From the NCBI GenBank assembly GCA_902622515.1, contig CACNQE010000005.1, forward strand, positions 1 through 64,000: DNA of 64,000 nt, written 5' to 3'. The notes beneath the pieces were generated by a model. That model saw only the letters and a program-made list of their open reading frames with translations. It was not told the DNA's origin and searched no databases. The position numbers and the translations under genes were made by a program. Below, piece by piece: positions 35,289 to 44,576 of the stretch. How positions within the stretch are numbered: the stretch's first letter is position 1; each line of letters starts with the position of its first letter. Source of the DNA: an uncultured SAR116 cluster alpha proteobacterium (GTDB lineage: Bacteria; Pseudomonadota; Alphaproteobacteria; Puniceispirillales; Puniceispirillaceae).

Positions 35289-36824
35289 TCAATGACCTTG
35301 ACTTTCAGAATGCAATTCTTCCCCACCCATGAGCATGCCAATTTTTTCTGAGGTTAGCTCTTGGAGCGGCTTACTTTCGGAAAGTTTGCCTCTAAATAGG
35401 ACACAGATGTTATCTGCAAGTTCGAATAACTCCTCTAAATCTTGTGAGATTACTATTATACCGCAACCATCATTAGCAAGGTCAATAAGTGAATTTCGAA
35501 TAAATTTTGTGGCGCCAATATCTACGCCCCAGGTTGGCTGAGCAACAAAAAATACTCTAGGTTTTTTAATTATTTCTCTTCCAATAACAAATTTTTGCAA
35601 ATTTCCTCCCGATAGAGAGCTTGCCTGAGGGTTTCGAAAAGGGGTTCTAATATCATACTTATCAATGATATCATTAGTCAGCTTTTCGAGGTTTTCATTT
35701 TTTACTACGTTATTTTTTTGGATTAAGGGACTATTATGGTTTGTCAACAAAGTATTTTCAGTCAGTTTCATGTTTGTAACAGCAGAGTGACCATGTCGCT
35801 CTTCCGGCAAGAAACCAATACCTAATTGACGTCTTTTATGTGGGCTATAATTTCTAATATCGGTCCCAAAAACATCAAAAACATCAAAAGTCTCAGTCGA
35901 ACGCCATTCCCCTGAAAGAACTTCCATGAGCTCGCTTTGGCCATTTCCTGCGATCCCCGCTATCCCAATGATTTCACCAGCTTTCACATTAAGACTAATG
36001 TTATAAAGAGCAGTTGCAAATGGATTATCTGCAGGTTTATTTAATCCAGATATTTTGACTAAAATATCACCACTTTTTCTTGCAGTTTTTGGTTTTACAT
36101 TTTGGGGGTTGCTGCCAACCATCATTTTAGCAAGTTGTTCAGTTGATACGTCTGCTGTCTCCACGGTACTTACAACACAACCCCCTCTAAGAATAGTAGC
36201 ACGCTGAGTTATTTTTTTTATTTCTTTTAACTTATGAGATATGAATAAAATGGAACATCCAGTTTTCGATAGCTTTTTTAGTACTGAAAAAAGTTGTTCG
36301 CTCTCCTGAGGGGTCAAGACTGAAGTTGGTTCGTCCATAATCAATAATTTTGGGTTTTGTAGAAGACACCTTAAGATTTCCACACGCTGTTGCTCTCCTA
36401 CTGATAGATCTCGAATGTAAATATCAGGGTCAACTGTTATTCCGAACTCAGCTGATTTTTTGATTATTGTGTCTCTTAATTCATGAGTAGTGAATTTGTC
36501 ATTCAATGCAAGTTCAATATTTTCGATTACCGTTAGTGTTGGGAATAATGTAAAATGTTGGAACACCATTCCAATGCCAAAATTTCTTGCTTCTTGTGGA
36601 CTGCCGATTATTATTTTTTTGCCATTCCAGTAGAACGTTCCATTACTTGGCTCTAGTAAACCATAGACCATTTTAACGAAGGTTGATTTCCCAGCCCCGT
36701 TTTCGCCAAGCAATCCGTGGATTTCACCTTCAAGAATGTCGAAGTTGATACTGTCGTTGGCTAAGAAAGAACCAAATGATTTACTTATTCCACGACTTTC
36801 TATTAGTACCGGCTTTGTGGTCAT
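35289..36824 (-). CDS. Purine/nucleoside ABC transporter ATP-binding protein (tandem ATPase)
   Basis: A 511-residue protein with two ATPase cassettes, as in sugar and nucleoside importers. The first has LGENGAGKSTFVKMVYGLL, LSVGEQQRVEILRCL and LLIMDEPTSVLTPQE. The second has a loosened Walker A (GIAGNGQSEL), LSGGNLQKFVIGREI and VFFVAQPTWGVD in place of a canonical Walker B, which is the usual pattern in this family. It is the first gene of a leftward operon running ATPase, permease, permease, binding protein, deaminase. The 198-base spacer to the next rightward gene should contain its promoter. Confidence 0.94.
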   Translation of the reverse strand: MTTKPVLIESRGISKSFGSFLANDSINFDILEGEIHGLLGENGAGKSTFVKMVYGLLEPSNGTFYWNGKKIIIGSPQEARNFGIGMVFQHFTLFPTLTVIENIELALNDKFTTHELRDTIIKKSAEFGITVDPDIYIRDLSVGEQQRVEILRCLLQNPKLLIMDEPTSVLTPQESEQLFSVLKKLSKTGCSILFISHKLKEIKKITQRATILRGGCVVSTVETADVSTEQLAKMMVGSNPQNVKPKTARKSGDILVKISGLNKPADNPFATALYNISLNVKAGEIIGIAGIAGNGQSELMEVLSGEWRSTETFDVFDVFGTDIRNYSPHKRRQLGIGFLPEERHGHSAVTNMKLTENTLLTNHNSPLIQKNNVVKNENLEKLTNDIIDKYDIRTPFRNPQASSLSGGNLQKFVIGREIIKKPRVFFVAQPTWGVDIGATKFIRNSLIDLANDGCGIIVISQDLEELFELADNICVLFRGKLSESKPLQELTSEKIGMLMGGEELHSESQGH

Positions 36825-37022
36825 GAATATCTAGATTTCCAATTTTAGATCATAATGGATAAAACTTTATTTTTATGTATTTTGCAAGCTTGGTGTGAAG
36901 GATTCAGTATTAAGGCTACAGAGAATTTATCTAATACATCGAAAAGAGACAAAAATTTATATTTTTTAAACTTAAATATGTTTATCCTTCAGTTATAATT
37001 ACATTGGTCAAAAAAAATAGTT

Positions 37023-37217
37023 ATGGAAAAGCAATTACAAATAATAATGGGCACGGCCACTATTTATGAAGGCAGAACATACCATCAATATAATAAATAT
37101 GGTTGTGATGGCTGTGACAATGAACTGCAGGCTGAATACAATCCTCCATTTTATACAAAAATATTGGATACTGGAGAGTTGCTTTGCACTAATTGTGCCG
37201 CAAAACTAGACAAATGA
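37023..37217 (+). CDS. Small double-CxxC protein of unknown function
   Basis: A 64-residue frame with two CxxC knuckles, CDGC (28-31) and CTNC (55-58), separated by 23 residues, suggesting a zinc ribbon. I recognise no family. It is more gene-like than random frames in this AT-rich spacer because the cysteines are paired and the composition is polar. No good ribosome-binding site is visible before the ATG, and Met9 is an alternative start. It stands alone between the purine ABC operon and the hairpin-rich region. Confidence 0.5.
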   Translation: MEKQLQIIMGTATIYEGRTYHQYNKYGCDGCDNELQAEYNPPFYTKILDTGELLCTNCAAKLDK

Positions 37218-37326
37218 ACTTTTTATGTGATTGATATTAATTTTTCTTTTAATGATAAAGTATGTATATAAGAAAAGTTTAATGAGGTTTGTAACCCCAA
37301 CAATTATTCCCCTATTATGACTAATC

Positions 37327-37390
37327 CTGATAAAGTATTATCAGTGGGAGGGGATAGCCTTTGACTATCCCCTTATGGACTACTTTTTTG
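37327..37390 (+). terminator. Two tandem hairpins followed by a T run (terminator or ncRNA 3' end)
   Basis: The first stem is CTGATAA/TTATCAG (7 bp, loop AGTA). The second is AGGGGATAG/CTATCCCCT (9 bp, 7-base loop, 37349-37373). A T6 run follows eleven bases later at about 37385-37390. The spacing of the T run is too long for an ideal intrinsic terminator, so a structured RNA is an alternative. It lies 110 bases after the small CxxC gene. Confidence 0.4.
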
Positions 37391-37495
37391 GGTCGCCATT
37401 TAGGGAGGAAACGAATGACAATGTTGTGTTACAAATTTAAATGATATTAGCATAGTGCTAAGAATTGCTACATGTGATGCAAAATTTAGTGCACC

Positions 37496-37523
37496 AAAAA
37501 AAAGGGCAGTTCGAAAACTACCC
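37496..37523 (-). terminator. Leftward intrinsic terminator
   Basis: Read leftward, GGGTAGTT, loop TTCG and AACTGCCC (one mismatch in 8 bp, a stable UUCG-type loop) are followed by eight T residues. It is about 230 bases past the stop of the leftward methyltransferase gene and probably ends that transcript. Confidence 0.6.
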
Positions 37524-37753
37524 CTTTCCTACTTTTCCCCCTTGAATTTAAATCCGAAAACTCAAACTCTTTTTAATTTTAGACATCTTTTTTTTAAAGA
37601 TACAAATTGATTCCAGGGCAAAGTATATTATTTTCATCAGGTGAAAAGAAGGTGTAAGATTTATCCATATGTTATCCTTAAACACCGTAAAATAGAACCG
37701 ATTAAAATTTTTTCTAAAGGTGTTAAAAAAATAATATTTCTTTCGCACGATTC

Positions 37754-38383
37754 TTATTTTTTAAAGATTACAATGTTGGCATCCATGAATTGTATCCTCC
37801 AGCCTCGTTGTTTTGCTATAATATCGAATGTAGCGGGTGAATAGAAAACAACATGTGTAGGGTCTTTATTGTAAAACCAATTTTCAAAAACTACGTCTTT
37901 AGTGAGGAAATTTGTCATGATGCCAAGGACACCTGATGGTTTGAGCATCTTATCAAGTGTAATAAATTCATAATTTGGATTATGAAAATGCTCAGCTGTT
38001 TCGCTACAGGTAATGAAGTCAAATTGTTTTAAGAATATCTTTTTGTCTGGGAAAAAAAATGGATCATATTTGCACATTTTATAACCATCTTCCTCAAGCA
38101 TTACCGATAGTGCAGGTCCTTGGCCGCAGCCATAATCAAGGCCTTCACTATGCGCCTTTAAATAGCGTTTAAGGGGTGTAGAAAGTTTTGATAAAAATCG
38201 ACGGTAATCTGAGTCATAAATTTTGTTTTGATGGGTACAATAATGAGCATATTCCTCATCTTCCGAAAGGAAATGCGAACTATCCAAAAACTTGGCAAAA
38301 CAGCTAAGGCATCCCCAATATGTTTTTAATTCGAGTTCCGTAAATATTTCGGTATTATTTGAATGACAGACACTACATCTCAC
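37754..38383 (-). CDS. SAM-dependent methyltransferase with N-terminal zinc knuckle
   Basis: A 209-residue protein. It begins MRCSVCHSN and has CLSC about 20 residues later, a likely zinc ribbon. The class I methyltransferase core follows: LDYGCGQGPALSVML is the SAM-binding loop (motif I), KYDPFF motif II, and FITCSETAEHFHNP the acidic-loop and active-site segment, then LKPSGVLGIMT. The substrate is unknown; similar proteins modify small molecules or sugars. It is monocistronic, with an AT-rich upstream region and a terminator downstream. Confidence 0.82.
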   Translation of the reverse strand: MRCSVCHSNNTEIFTELELKTYWGCLSCFAKFLDSSHFLSEDEEYAHYCTHQNKIYDSDYRRFLSKLSTPLKRYLKAHSEGLDYGCGQGPALSVMLEEDGYKMCKYDPFFFPDKKIFLKQFDFITCSETAEHFHNPNYEFITLDKMLKPSGVLGIMTNFLTKDVVFENWFYNKDPTHVVFYSPATFDIIAKQRGWRIQFMDANIVIFKK

Positions 38384-38837
38384 TATAATGAATTTCCGTC
38401 TTACAGCATCATAAAAACTTTAAATAATACACTAATACACTCAAAATAAAACAAGTAAAAAACCTAAATTTAATGGAAAATTTAAATAAATTACTAATTA
38501 GTATATAAAATATTGAATTTATTATTTAATATTAGAAAAGTATTGAAAATTTTAATACTATTTATATTTTTAATAGATTTTAACCACTTTTTTAATATAA
38601 TTTTTTTTGTCAATAATATAGGTATGTTTTAACAAACTTACCCTGTTACTACACATTGTTTGGTGTGAGTTTTATTAATTCGTCGTGTATTGCTAATATA
38701 ATCAGTTATTACTTACGGAATCTGTGTTTAAAATTTTCGTATGATATTAACCAATGCAAATCTGCTTCTTTTTGCGAGGCCTGCGTTCTTGCACCCGATT
38801 TTTATGAAGCATTGGAGCGTTTAAAAGTCATATCTTA
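38384..38837 (+). other. Very AT-rich spacer
   Basis: This 454-base region lies between the divergently placed methyltransferase start and the 3' end of the desaturase gene. The stretch 38440-38640 is almost wholly A and T, with no hairpin I can trust. A 73-codon frame (38656-38877) with a TTG start exists but has no family features. I see no supported gene here. Confidence 0.45.
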
Positions 38838-39797
38838 TCAAGACGGAATTTTTTCATTAAGAAAGCGCTTCGCATAGAAGCGATGAAAAGTAGAATATCC
38901 ATTTGCTGTAACTGCTGTGTATTTTGCGATATGCTGATGAAACGTTGGTAGTTGATGAAATGGTACAGCTGGAAAGCTATGATGCGCGGTGTGATAAGGC
39001 ATGTTCCATGAAAGGAATAATACGAGGGGATTGGTGCGGATGGTTCGGCTGTTCTTCAGCATGTCTGGTTCATGGGGACATCCAGCATGTTCTGCCAGTA
39101 AAAATAACCTCAGGAAAGGCTGACCTAATAACAGAGGTAGAAGCCAAAACTGCAAAATATACTGAGGTGCTAAAATTACTGCTCCAGTAAATATAAAACT
39201 ATAGGTCAGGAGCATTAGTCGTGCTTCTGTTCTGATGCGATATTGGGATGATGAAGGAATAAAAGAATGTTTTGGGGTTCTTATCGCATTAAATAACAAT
39301 GATCTGAGGTTTGACGTCCAGATCATGATACCAGTAAGGTGAAAAAGATATTGCCCCCAAGTTTTCGGTTTTGAAATAGCAAGTTCAGGATCAAGCGCTG
39401 GATCTTGGGTATGGCGGTGATGTGCAGCATGAAAATACTGAAACCAACGTGGCCCTATGAACAAAAGCAATCCCACAAATGATGAAATTAGCTTATTGAG
39501 CGTTGTATTTCTGAAGGCAGTTCCATGACTACACTCATGCATGGCACAAAAAAGAAAATTCAATCCTATGCCCTGACCTATTAATGCTAGCCAACTAAAA
39601 AAGCCTGTGTAATAAAAACTTGCCCATGCCATCCCTGCTATCAATGAAAAATGTGCAAAGAGCCAGAGGAATCCATGATAATTAGTCAGCCTAACTAGCC
39701 GGCGCTTTTCATCCCTTGATAGTGATCGCAAAACATCTCGATAAGTAGCGGATAACATATCTCTGTTTGTTACATTGTTATTTGTCATTTTATTCAT
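38838..39797 (-). CDS. Membrane fatty acid desaturase family protein
   Basis: A 319-residue integral membrane di-iron enzyme. The three histidine boxes are complete: HECSH (in CAMHECSHGTAF), HAAHH (in FHAAHHRHTQD) and HTAHH (in MPYHTAHHSFP), with four hydrophobic segments in the usual places. Such enzymes introduce a double bond in acyl chains, or hydroxylate or ketolate other lipids. The substrate cannot be told, and carotenoid-modifying members share these boxes. ATG at 39797 or 39788 (Met4) may be the start. No partner gene is adjacent. Confidence 0.87.
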   Translation of the reverse strand: MNKMTNNNVTNRDMLSATYRDVLRSLSRDEKRRLVRLTNYHGFLWLFAHFSLIAGMAWASFYYTGFFSWLALIGQGIGLNFLFCAMHECSHGTAFRNTTLNKLISSFVGLLLFIGPRWFQYFHAAHHRHTQDPALDPELAISKPKTWGQYLFHLTGIMIWTSNLRSLLFNAIRTPKHSFIPSSSQYRIRTEARLMLLTYSFIFTGAVILAPQYILQFWLLPLLLGQPFLRLFLLAEHAGCPHEPDMLKNSRTIRTNPLVLFLSWNMPYHTAHHSFPAVPFHQLPTFHQHIAKYTAVTANGYSTFHRFYAKRFLNEKIPS

Positions 39798-39949
39798 GCT
39801 TTATAAAATTCGTTGCAAAGTCAAATCTAAGAGCACTTTTATCTTTTGAGGTTTGCTTTCATTACGGTGCAATACAAATCACTATTCCTTTTTGATATGA
39901 AGAAGATTATATTTAGGAGCACAAATCAATTTCTACTTTAGAAAAAAAC

Positions 39950-40026
<77 letters not shown>

Positions 40027-40136
40027 CTAGTTTGAAAAATATTATGATTATTTTATCAATTATAATAATTAACTTATTTGGGCTTTTTTATAACAAAAGT
40101 TTATTATCAAAATCCAGAGACCTTAAAACTTTTTGT

Positions 40137-41102
40137 TCAGCTGGTGAGGTCAATAAAAATATCTTCCAGATCAGGTTGGTAGGTACTTACGTCTATTATT
40201 TGAATTCCAGCGTTACCAATTTTTTTTAAGATTTCTCCAGAACTACTCTTCTCCGGATTAAATCTAATAGTAAATCCATTAGATGTGATAATGGGATTTA
40301 GAACTTCTATACCATTCGGCAGAGGTTGGTTTCGCTGATTTTCTGGAATTGTTACGTTAAGATCTTTCCTCCCTGCAGATCTAAGGAGGTCAGCTTTAGT
40401 TTTGCTAACCATTACCTCGCCTTTATTTAAAATTGCAACATGATCACAAAGCTGTTCAGCCTCCTCTAAATAATGAGTGGTCAAGACGATCGTAACTCCT
40501 GAGTCATTTAGACTGCGGACACTATCCCAGAGTTTTTGTCGTAAAGCTACGTCCACTCCAGCAGTTGGTTCATCTAATATCAATATTGGTGGAGAATGGA
40601 CCATCGCTTTAGCTACAAGCATTCTTCGTCGCATGCCACCAGAAAGTGTGCGAGCATAGGCATGGCTTTGTTCGGTAAGTCCAACCATTTCGAGAATTTC
40701 TTCTGTTTGTCGTTCATGATGCGGAATATTATACATTCCCGCAGTAAATTCGAGGGACTCATGAGGAGTAAGAAATACATCAATATTTAGTTCTTGTGGT
40801 ACAATTCCAATATTAGCTCTGCATTGACGGGGGTTTTTATCCAAATCTTCGCCCCATACTGTTACACGTCCAGTTGATTTTATAACTGTTCCTGCAAGAA
40901 TATTTATTAATGTGGACTTGCCCGCGCCATTTGGCCCTAAAAGGCCAAAAATACACCCAACTGGGATTTCAAGATTTACATTATTTAAGGCATTTTTTGG
41001 ATTGGATTGTCCCTGAGCTTTATAAGTTTTTGATAACTTATCTAGCAGAATCGCTGTATTGTCATTGGGACTATTTAGAAATATTTTTGGTTGGGATTTC
41101 AT
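40137..41102 (-). CDS. ABC-2 type transporter ATP-binding protein without adjacent permease
   Basis: A 321-residue ATPase of the YadG/DrrA group. Walker A is GPNGAGKST, signature LSGGMRRRMLVAKAM, Walker B ILILDEPTAGVD and switch TTHYLEEAEQ, followed by the variable C-terminal domain. It resembles the ATPase at 10492-11412 but is not a recent copy. A permease gene would be expected next to it; downstream is tRNA-Arg, so the permease is elsewhere or it shares the one at 11416-12177. The upstream neighbours (the small zinc-finger protein and polA) are divergent. Confidence 0.9.
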   Translation of the reverse strand: MKSQPKIFLNSPNDNTAILLDKLSKTYKAQGQSNPKNALNNVNLEIPVGCIFGLLGPNGAGKSTLINILAGTVIKSTGRVTVWGEDLDKNPRQCRANIGIVPQELNIDVFLTPHESLEFTAGMYNIPHHERQTEEILEMVGLTEQSHAYARTLSGGMRRRMLVAKAMVHSPPILILDEPTAGVDVALRQKLWDSVRSLNDSGVTIVLTTHYLEEAEQLCDHVAILNKGEVMVSKTKADLLRSAGRKDLNVTIPENQRNQPLPNGIEVLNPIITSNGFTIRFNPEKSSSGEILKKIGNAGIQIIDVSTYQPDLEDIFIDLTS

Positions 41103-41360
41103 ACTAAGCGTATCATACCATAACAGTAATTTTTGACTAGTTTTAAATGTTTATCTGCCTAATGTTTAATTAGAACAATAGTACATCCGTTAATCATCAA
41201 ACAAAGTTGTTTGGTAATTTTTAGAAAATCAATCTAAATAACTCATGTTTCTTTGATATTTTTGATAAAATGATTATTGTTAGTTTAATATGAACTAGGA
41301 AATATTAAAAAGAGTTTTTCCAAAAATATCACTTTCAAAATAAAAAGTAGGAAAAGTCTG

Positions 41361-41528
41361 ATGTTTAAACCAGAAAAAAAAATTGGAAACCAAGGCCATA
41401 ATCAGAGAACTAAGCGCGTTTCCTGTAATGGGGGTGGAGGTCCGCTAGGACATCCACAAATCTGGTTAACCCTCGGAAAAGACGGCACAGTTGTTTGCCC
41501 TTATTGCTCAAAAAAATTTGAAGCATAA
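41361..41528 (+). CDS. NDUFS6-type zinc-finger (zf-CHCC) small protein
   Basis: A 55-residue gene. RVSCNGGGGPLGHPQIWLTL (19-38) and VVCPYCSKKF (45-54) give the zf-CHCC pattern with Cys22, His31, Cys46 and Cys49, the bacterial relative of the mitochondrial complex I subunit NDUFS6. Alphaproteobacteria carry this protein as a complex I accessory. It ends eight bases before polA. The ATG is preceded by a weak AGGAAAAG motif. Length and motif are complete, so it is not a fragment. Confidence 0.9.
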   Translation: MFKPEKKIGNQGHNQRTKRVSCNGGGGPLGHPQIWLTLGKDGTVVCPYCSKKFEA

Positions 41529-41536
41529 ACAAAAGA

Positions 41537-44413
41537 ATGATGAATTTGCAACAATCTAACAGGCTTATTCTAGTTGATGGTTCCGGATATATTTTCAGAG
41601 CCTATTATGCCTTGCCACCAATGTATCGTGACGATGGCACTCCGGTAAATGCAGTGTTCGGATTTACCAAAATGCTCTTAAAACTCGTAAATGATTTAAA
41701 GCCAGAATATATAGCGGTCATATTTGACGCTGGTAGAAAAACATTCAGAAATGACATTTATGCTGATTACAAGGCAAATCGTAGCGAGCCTCCAGAGGAG
41801 TTAATTCCGCAGTTTGATTTAGTAAGGCAAGCAACCAAAGCACTAAATTTACCGCTATGCGAGATATCGGGATATGAAGCAGATGACGTTATAGCTACAT
41901 TTGCTCAGGCAGCGTGCAATCAAGGCCAAGATTGTTTAATTGTCTCCTCTGATAAAGATTTGATGCAACTTGTAAATGAGCATGTCAAATTACTTGATCC
42001 AATTAAAAACATTATAATTGGAGATGAGGAAGTTCAGCAGAAATTTGGGGTTTTACCTAACAGGGTTGTGGACGTTCAAGCTTTGGCAGGTGATAGCTCT
42101 GATAACGTGCCTGGTGTCCCTGGTATTGGGATAAAAACAGCAGCCGAACTTATTAATCAGTATGGAAATCTTGAGCAGCTCTTGGCAAATGCCAACAATA
42201 TAAAACAACCAAAGAGACGAGAAACCCTGGTTCAATTTGCTGATCAAGCACGCATCTCACAACAATTAGTTCAACTTCGAACAGATGTACCAGTGGACAT
42301 GCACACTAATGAACTAGTTCACCAATCAATAGATGACATCAAATTACATTCATTTCTTTTGCAGCAGCAATTCAAGAGTCTGTCTACATCACTTGGCTTA
42401 TCAGAACAATCACCAGATAAGCCTTTAGATGAGTTAAAACAAGAAAAAAGAATGAGCTCAGATACATTTCGAACAGAGAAAAGAGCTGAGTTAGTTTCGT
42501 TTGAGCCTGAGGTCACAAAAGTTGAACAAGTATCATATCAACTAATTACAGAATATAAGGAGCTTGAGCGTTGGTGTGCCATTGCAGAGAATCAAGGTCT
42601 AGTTGCTATTGATACTGAAACAACTTCAATTAACGCAGCATCTGCAGAATTGGTTGGAGTTTCTTTGGCTATTTCTCCTGGAAGAGCATGCTATATTCCG
42701 CTTCGACATTCCGCAGAGCACCAAAGCGCTAATCAGGTTGGTCTTGATTTTACGGAAACTTCAGAAAACGAAACGAAAGTTTATCAACAAATTGATTTTA
42801 ATAAGGCCATGAACCGATTAAAGCAGTTACTAGAGGATAAAAGTGTTTTAAAAGTGGGTCATAATTTGAAATATGACTCACACATATTAAAGCAAAAGAG
42901 AAACGGAAATATTACTATTTTTCCTCTAGATGATACCATGTGCTTATCCTACGTATTAGATGCAGGTAGAGTAGAGCGTCATGGCTTGGATTACCTTGCT
43001 TCAAAATGGCTATCACATCAAACAATTAAATATGAAGATGTTTGCGGTAAGGGCTCAAAGCAAGTTTCATTTGACCAAGTTTCCCCTTCTGATGCCTGTA
43101 ATTATGCAGCCGAGGATGCAGATATTACGTTTCGACTTTGGATGATATTAAAACCAAGACTTGTAAATGAGAACATGACAGTAGTTTATAATCGGCTCGA
43201 GCGTCCATTAATACAAGTTTTATCTGAAATGGAGCAGAATGGAATTGTTGTAGATGCAAGCATTCTCCGACGATTGTCAAATGACTTTGCAAGCAAAATT
43301 GTATTATTAGAAAAAGAAATTTATAATCTCGCTGGACAGGAATTCAACATTGCTTCACCCAAGCAGCTTGGAGAGATATTATTTGAGAAACTTAAATTAG
43401 AAGGGGGTAAAAAATCCAAAACTGGTGCATGGTCTACAAACGCGGATATTTTAGAGGAATTGGCCTCGAGGGATATAATCATTGCACAAAAAGTTTTGGA
43501 TTTCAGACAACTGGCAAAGCTAAAGTCGACTTATACTGATGCGTTACAGGAGAGTGTAAACTCTCGTACTGGCAGAGTTCATACTTCTTATTCAATGGTA
43601 GGTGCATTAACTGGTCGCTTGTCATCTTCCGATCCCAACTTACAAAACATCCCAATAAGAACAACAGAAGGAAGGTCTATTAGAACAGCTTTTATAGCAG
43701 AAGCTGGTTCAAAAATTATTTCTGCAGATTATTCTCAAATAGAGTTAAGATTGGTAGCACACGTGGCAAAAGAGAAGAGTATGCTGGAGGCTTTTAGGAA
43801 TGGTATTGATATACATGCCCAGACAGCAGCAGAGGTATTTGAAGTGCCAATAAATAAATTAAACGGGGAAACAAGAAGGCGTGCAAAGGCCATAAATTTT
43901 GGCATAATATATGGAATATCTGGATTTGGCCTTGCTAGACAACTCGGTATATCCCAAAGCGAGGCAAGAGATTATATAAAAGCTTATTTTACGCGTTTTC
44001 CTGGTATACGTGATTACATGGAACAAATGAAACAGCTTGCGCGAGAAAAAGGTTTCGTAGAAACCTTGTTTGGAAGGCGTATTTACATTTCCAATATAAA
44101 ATCTTCAAATGCCGCTATTAGGGGTTTTGCAGAACGCCAGGCGATAAACGCGCCTATTCAAGGAAGTGCTGCTGATATCATTAAAAGAGCCATGATTAAA
44201 ATGCCCAATATGATAAATGAGTTAAATTTGAAAACAAAAATGCTTTTGCAAGTCCATGATGAATTGATATTTGAAACACCCGAGGGTGAAGTTCCAATTG
44301 CATTTGAAGCCATAAAAACTACAATGGAAAAAGCTCATGAACCTATAGTATCTTTAGATGTTCCAATTGTTGTTGAGGGTGGTGCTGCTGATAGCTGGGC
44401 AAGAGCACATTGA
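41537..44413 (+). CDS. polA: DNA polymerase I
   Basis: A 958-residue replication and repair polymerase. The 5'-nuclease domain (1 to about 290) has LVDGSGYIFRAYYALPP, IAVIFDAG and GDSSDNVPGVPGIGIKTA. The 3'-5' exonuclease region (about 340-530) keeps the acidic residues (AIDTETTS, VGHNLKYDSHIL, YAAEDADITFRLW), so proofreading is probably intact. The polymerase domain has motif A SADYSQIELRLVAH, motif B RRAKAINFGIIYGIS and motif C LLQVHDELIFE. It removes RNA primers and fills gaps. It is preceded closely by the zf-CHCC gene. Confidence 0.98.
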   Translation: MMNLQQSNRLILVDGSGYIFRAYYALPPMYRDDGTPVNAVFGFTKMLLKLVNDLKPEYIAVIFDAGRKTFRNDIYADYKANRSEPPEELIPQFDLVRQATKALNLPLCEISGYEADDVIATFAQAACNQGQDCLIVSSDKDLMQLVNEHVKLLDPIKNIIIGDEEVQQKFGVLPNRVVDVQALAGDSSDNVPGVPGIGIKTAAELINQYGNLEQLLANANNIKQPKRRETLVQFADQARISQQLVQLRTDVPVDMHTNELVHQSIDDIKLHSFLLQQQFKSLSTSLGLSEQSPDKPLDELKQEKRMSSDTFRTEKRAELVSFEPEVTKVEQVSYQLITEYKELERWCAIAENQGLVAIDTETTSINAASAELVGVSLAISPGRACYIPLRHSAEHQSANQVGLDFTETSENETKVYQQIDFNKAMNRLKQLLEDKSVLKVGHNLKYDSHILKQKRNGNITIFPLDDTMCLSYVLDAGRVERHGLDYLASKWLSHQTIKYEDVCGKGSKQVSFDQVSPSDACNYAAEDADITFRLWMILKPRLVNENMTVVYNRLERPLIQVLSEMEQNGIVVDASILRRLSNDFASKIVLLEKEIYNLAGQEFNIASPKQLGEILFEKLKLEGGKKSKTGAWSTNADILEELASRDIIIAQKVLDFRQLAKLKSTYTDALQESVNSRTGRVHTSYSMVGALTGRLSSSDPNLQNIPIRTTEGRSIRTAFIAEAGSKIISADYSQIELRLVAHVAKEKSMLEAFRNGIDIHAQTAAEVFEVPINKLNGETRRRAKAINFGIIYGISGFGLARQLGISQSEARDYIKAYFTRFPGIRDYMEQMKQLAREKGFVETLFGRRIYISNIKSSNAAIRGFAERQAINAPIQGSAADIIKRAMIKMPNMINELNLKTKMLLQVHDELIFETPEGEVPIAFEAIKTTMEKAHEPIVSLDVPIVVEGGAADSWARAH

Positions 44414-44576
44414 TAAAAAGTCAGGAAAAGAAAAACAGAAATCTATCTCATATTTTTGTTTGGCGCCTTAATGTTGCCGTTTAGCTGCCTCGTTTTGGTT
44501 ATCTTTAAATTTTCTATTATGTTAATGTAAAAAATTTTAGTGTTTTCATATTTACTTAATGAGAAAGGGGGTTTCA

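Larger units (their letters stand above)
37218..37753 (+). other. Hairpin-rich intergenic region
   Basis: This 536-base gap lacks a convincing gene. It holds two adjacent perfect hairpins (37327-37344 and 37349-37373) and a third near 37504-37523 that looks like a leftward terminator. Short open frames occur but have no family features. A small RNA between about 37270 and 37400 is possible. Confidence 0.45.

Noticed and set aside
37548-37748. 66-codon leftward frame between the methyltransferase and the terminator
   Set aside because: Its composition is that of translated AT-rich spacer and it has no recognisable motif.
38656-38877. 73-codon rightward frame with a TTG start
   Set aside because: It has no family features or ribosome-binding site, and its end overlaps the antisense of the desaturase gene.
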